This document shows positions 59,871-64,000 of a DNA stretch of 64,000 nucleotides, in pieces. Source of the stretch: Imbricaverruca yamaguchii. Its lineage: Eukaryota; Arthropoda; Thecostraca; Neoverrucidae. The DNA lies in assembly GCA_034440575.1 (NCBI GenBank), contig JAOTOL010001393.1, positions 332,501-396,500 of the forward strand. The letters are read 5' to 3'. A program made the translations under genes and the position numbers. Positions within the stretch are counted from its first letter, which is position 1. Every line of letters starts with the position of its first letter. Under the pieces are notes generated by a model, which was not told the DNA's origin, did no database searches, and saw only the letters and a program-made list of their open reading frames with translations.

Positions 59871-62094
59871 CAGCCACGTCAGAAATAATTGTAGATTGGA
59901 AGGAAACTAACGAAGAATGCCTTCGAAGCATCGCAGAATATTTTATTCCTGTCTGTGTCATGGATATGATTCCAATCTCAAACTGTTCGTTGCTTTTTGC
60001 ATTGAAAGCGACCCGGACGAAAATATGATTTGTGACGTCACACAGAATATGTGCTGGACGTACAGAAAGTTTTCGACGTAGTTGAGGTTGTTGCGCGTCT
60101 GTGCTTCATCTGTCGTGGCAAAGTAAATGAATACATGGAGGAAAGCAGTTATCACATTGTTTTCCTCCCCAGTCCTTAGCCCACATTCCTGGGCTGTTGC
60201 AGTTGTCAGCACTCTCGTATGTGTCTGGGTATGTATGAGATATAATTAATCAGTCATCTGCGTAAAACCAGGCCAGACAACGATTCGAATAACATGTTAG
60301 CTGGAGGGCAACTGTATCTCACATGCTTCGTTGGTTATTTGGGCTTACGGGCGCATGGACTGTGTTGGTAATACAGCGCCCATTATCTCACATGCTTCGT
60401 CCCCCACCTGCTCCAATTGCCCCCCCATGTCGAGGACTATTCCCCCATCCGGAGGGGTCTGAAATTATCCATGTTCATGGACAATGTCGGCCAAGCTAGC
60501 AAAATACGTTTTGCACATATTCTTGGAGCAGTTACTCTCAGGTTTTTTTTTTCAACGGGTCTCTGGTGGCTAGGTTGATTTCACTGCTTCGAAACCTATG
60601 CTCACAACATTGGACCCTGTATGTGGTCTCGTATGTGATTATTAAGAATACAAAATGAGCACTTTGTGGACCATGACGTTAATACGCTCTCAAGCCCAAA
60701 TGACTATCAAAGAACAAAATGTCTGAACCATTGTACTGTTGCGTTTCTTTGTAGATTGCACTTAATAGTTGTTGCGTTAGTTTGTTGATGTACATTCAGT
60801 AGGTTTTTGCGTATCCTAGACGTATGTTTTCTGTGACCAGAACAATTTGAGGTTCGTTGCACCTTGTGTTTCATTAGAGCATAGAAAGGTGTATGATGGC
60901 CAAAGCAGCCAAATGCTCGTTATAAATCTCATGAGATTATAGGCAGTGATTTCTTTCTTTTATGTCAGTCTTTAATGCATTGCTGTACCTCTAGCGTTTC
61001 TATCTGTTGTTTGTTGATAAGTTGTGAAGCTGGATTGTACCTCTCAAAGCGAATCATGTTCCGCATGCGTTTCCAGTTTGTTCTAGAAAACTTGCATACA
61101 TAATATATATGAGTTCACTAATGCCACCAGCCAGAGATGCTTCACTACTGGCTGAGTGCTTTTTGGAGCGAGTGGTCCCGACTTGGTATCACCTGTGAGT
61201 CTGGGGTGTTTAAGGTGTGTGAGCATACAGTGGGAGTACGCAGCGAGTTTGGACCGCCGGTCGCGGGCGCGTCTCCATCTCAGAACGAGATTTCGGGAGC
61301 AATAGTTTACCACGGCAGAGCCAAAATGTTGATACTTTTGGCATGCGGAGCGCTATAAACGCGGAGATGTTGCCTTTTCCAGAGTTTGGTTATTTTTGTA
61401 CTTGTGAGTAAGAATAGTTGACTATAATGAAACAGACATAAGTAAATACAACAAAATAACTATAATATCAGAAATCAGAATGTTTTAACAAATGGGGGCC
61501 CAGGACTTTCTTTGCCCAATCGGCGGCACTCCTGACCTGCTACCCCTCCCCCGATCTGTGCCTACACCGATTCAGCAAGTTCCCATTTGAAGGGCATAAT
61601 AGCATGAGGTTCCATTAAGCCAATAATTTCAATGGTTCCATTATTTTTTGGAGGTTTCCATTTTGTATCTTCGTAGAAACCTCTAAAAAGAATGACCGAA
61701 TTCCGAGGAGCTTTTCAAGTAGAGGAGGGAGGGGTCAGTATTTTTTTGTCCCATCGATGACACTCTTAGTCTGCATTTTCCTCTCCCCCCCATCCTCCTT
61801 GATCTGGACCCATCCGAAATTTGGAGAGACTTCGATCCCTGTCTCTGTGTGCTGTTTTTGAATGCGTGGTGCTGCTGAGGAACATCTGGGGTGATAATTC
61901 AACTCAATTCAGTTTATTTTCACGCCACGGTTCGCTATGTGATTCACGTAAGTAGATCAATAGAGTACAAAAGTAACAATGAGGTGCACCGACAAACACG
62001 GACTTAGCGTGCAAGTCTCTCCAAAATGTAAATCAAGTATCGTCGCTTCGGCAGAGGTAATGTCAGTGAGCGCAAAACTCAGCATTTGCGGCAG
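59871..62094. other. Unassigned, mostly AT-rich
   Basis: A diverged reverse copy of the short repeat lies at 60330-60395 (ggttatttgggcttacgggc). Two C-rich stretches (60400-60450, 61540-61800) are loosely alike. No exon recognised. Confidence 0.45.
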
Positions 62095-62189
62095 CCAGCC
62101 GTGATCGACACAGGCGGTTCCGGGATGCCAACGACGGCCGCTCCAGGCTGGGCTGCGTGGGAGGGGACGCTATCCGCTCAACAGACGGC
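62095..62189 (+). CDS. Candidate exon I with consensus donor
   Basis: Acceptor agcatttgcggcag precedes and GACGGC|gtaagt, a very good donor, follows. The 95 bases stay open in two frames: PAVIDTGGSGMPTTAAPGWA (Ala/Pro/Thr-rich) and SRDRHRRFRDANDGRSRLGC. Which is used cannot be decided without the neighbours. A 45-bp array starts 45 bases after the donor. No family recognised. Confidence 0.4.
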
Positions 62190-62234
62190 GTAAGTTCAAA
62201 GGCCACAGAGCGGCTGCGACAGATGTGTGTGTCT

Positions 62235-62550
62235 CACGCCGGGTGACAGCAGCACGACTGATGGGACATTGTGGCGTCGCTGTGGAACGTCGAGGCGTGA
62301 CAGCGGCCCCGACCATCCGGCTGTTGTGGGGCGTCGAGGCGTGACAGCGGCCCCGATCATCCGGCTGTTGTGGGACGTCGAGGCGTGACAGCGGCCCCGA
62401 CCATCTGGCTGTTGTGGGACGTCGAGGCGTGACAGCGGCCCCGACCATCTGGCTGTTGTGGGACGTCGAGGCGTGACAGCGGCCCCGATCATCCGGCTGT
62501 TGTGGGGCGTCGAGGCGTGACAGCGGCCCCGACCATCCGGCTGTTGTGGG
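62235..62550 (+). repeat. 45-bp minisatellite (GTCGAGGCGTGACAGCGGCC type)
   Basis: About 7 units of gtcgaggcgtgacagcggcc, ccgaccatccggctgttgtg and ggac/gggc. The unit is a multiple of three, so pseudo-frames (ARWSGPLSRLDVPQQ on the minus strand) persist. Confidence 0.93.
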
Positions 62551-62699
62551 AATCGGTGTTGGCGAAGTCTGTCCATCTCTGAGCGGTGTGTAGATGACAA
62601 CCGCGGGGCTTCACCGGAGCTCCGCGTGGTCACTGTGCTGTTTTAAATGCAAAACTATCCGGTTGCTGGAAATCAAAGGCGATTACCTCACATGAAAGT

Positions 62700-63190
62700 G
62701 GATATTCCCACTTGCGTCAACTGCAGCGGCAGCTAGCCCGGCTCGTCATCTTCGGATGCGCCGCTCCACAGCTCAGTCACACCCTGGGCTCTGCGGCGCG
62801 TGCATTCTGGCCCGTGCCAGTCTGTGTGGCAGGTCTGGGTAGCCGGCAGCATCGGCCCGACGGCGACGTGGTGAACGACTCGCCCGCCGCCGGCCACGTG
62901 CAGTCGACGGCCGTCGGACGTCGCGCTCCTGCTCGTCGGCACGAATCGATGGGGCCTGGTGGGCTCCGTGGCGCGGCCCGGTCGGCCCGGTCGGCCCCGC
63001 GCCGCGCGCGACTGCCACTCGTCGACGGCCATCTCCTGTTGCATCAGGCTGGCGTCTCGGCACGCACGGCACCGCCGACACGCCCACTGCCGCCGAGACT
63101 GGTGGTGCTGGCTCTCACAGTGGCCGGCTGCTGGGCGCCAGACGGCCGCCGTCGCTGTCGCTGTGTGGCCATTGGCAAAGGCTGACTCGC
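62700..63190. other. CpG-rich island with long frames on both strands
   Basis: Dense CpG. A + frame (62712-63185) ends LVVLALTVAGCWAPDGRRR. A minus frame ends TCHTDWHGPECTRRRAQG and SGASEDDEPG before a stop near 62733. Either strand could hold an exon, or this is a CpG-island promoter; no family recognised. Confidence 0.35.
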
Positions 63191-63383
63191 GCAGCCCATG
63201 TGTAGCTGGGCTACACTGAGATCGGGGTCGGGCGTTATTTTGTATGTGGAAGCGGATATTGCTTGCGGCTTGGAGCAACTGGGACGGCGTGTAACCTGGG
63301 CACAGCGGGGATACCCGTGCCACTGGCGTGTGAAATGTTATTTGTTCAGGTCTCACCATTCTTAGTGGACTAACGCTCTCGGG

Positions 63384-63542
63384 TGGAATGATTGGTATTG
63401 GGGTAAGTCGCCCGTCTCACAATCGAAAGGTTGTGGGTTCGAGTCTCACCTGTCGCAACTGTTTGCCCGCAGCCAATCGGCGTGAGAGATTGGCGACGCT
63501 GCATGACTCAACGATCGATGTGTCGCAAAGCGAAAAACCAAC
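63384..63542 (+). mobile_element. tRNA-derived SINE family 1, copy 4
   Basis: B box ggttcgagtctcacc, body gcagccaatcggcgtgagag, gcgacgctgcatgactcaac and tail tgtcgcaaagcgaaaaacca. The head (tgattggtattggggtaagt) is more diverged than in copies 1 and 3. Confidence 0.85.
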
Positions 63543-63635
63543 TTACAATCCCGAGGATTCACTCTGTCGGCCACTAGGAGGGCGTGGACACACACATATT
63601 ACTTCGAATCCCAGCCGTTGCTTTGCATGATTTTT

Positions 63636-63840
63636 TTCAGCATGATTGTGGCGTTGATTCTCGCTGCCGCCTTGCTTGGTATGAATTGTTCGGCATGATT
63701 CCGGTGTTGATTTTGGCCGCCACCTTGTTTGGTATGACTTGTTCGGCATGATTGCAGCGTTGATTATCACTGCCACCTTGCTTTGTATAAATTGTTCGGC
63801 ATGATCGCGGCGTTGGTTATCATTGCCATGCCGCACACCA
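63636..63840 (+). repeat. ~53-bp minisatellite, 4 units
   Basis: Unit gttcggcatgattgcagcgt, tgattatcactgccaccttg and ctttgtataaatt, diverged between copies. The last 160 bases of the window, after it, show nothing recognisable. Confidence 0.85.
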
Positions 63841-64000
63841 AGCGGATTGTGTTGGTTCATTCTTGGCAAGAACTTTCAAGGAGCTTGTTGTCAAGATTAT
63901 TTATTTATTTTTATATATTGGTATCTTATTATATCTGGTAGTTTTGATGTACATTGATCTTTTCGTCACTAGCTCCTCTATTGCTACTGTGGCGAATATA

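Overview
This is a stretch of animal nuclear genome, almost certainly from an invertebrate. It has no prokaryotic-style gene packing. Candidate exons are short and separated by long GT-AG introns, and most of the window is transposons and tandem repeats. The LINE relics carry endonuclease, reverse transcriptase and RNase H with a zinc-knuckle ORF1, and there are tRNA-derived SINEs and a Mag-like Ty3/gypsy element. Very large simple repeats also occur. Together these suggest an arthropod, perhaps a crustacean or chelicerate; that assignment is an inference with low confidence.

Layout. 1-1535: decayed RNase H-bearing LINE. 1.5-15.4 kb: two families of degenerate ~30-bp repeats, a 358-bp tandem duplication, two CR1-like LINE relics, a SINE, a (TA)n tract and a ~0.94-kb (TGTC)n tract. 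18.5-27.7 kb: the best protein-coding candidate, five + strand exons with matching phases that end in a stop and encode a proline-rich C-terminal region of about 181 residues; its introns hold a 1.5-kb polypyrimidine tract, a 40-bp minisatellite, two SINE copies and a near-perfect 91-bp inverted-repeat element. 31.1-35.9 kb (minus strand): a young LTR retrotransposon with identical 211-bp LTRs, a 5-bp target duplication, PBS, polypurine tract and a 1400-codon Gag-Pol frame. It landed inside a minisatellite and seems to lack the capsid part of Gag. 38.6-39.4 kb: a candidate exon followed directly by a 36-bp minisatellite. 39.5-40.7 kb (+) and 44.05-49 kb (-): two more RNase H-LINE copies. 51.9-63.9 kb: a succession of minisatellites (units about 22 to 61 bp) with small candidate exons beside them, several GC-rich islands and two SINEs.

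The most interesting pattern is that several candidate exons abut a tandem array whose unit looks copied from the exon's own edge, so splice-site-like sequence is multiplied many times. It is clearest at the exon ending at 22271, where exon end, 5' splice site and first intron bases together form the 40-bp repeat unit. Similar arrangements are proposed at 38755, 52500, 54659 and 56080. No host gene could be named. Everything was read by eye: copy numbers, periods and edges are approximate, and no database search or splice scoring was possible.
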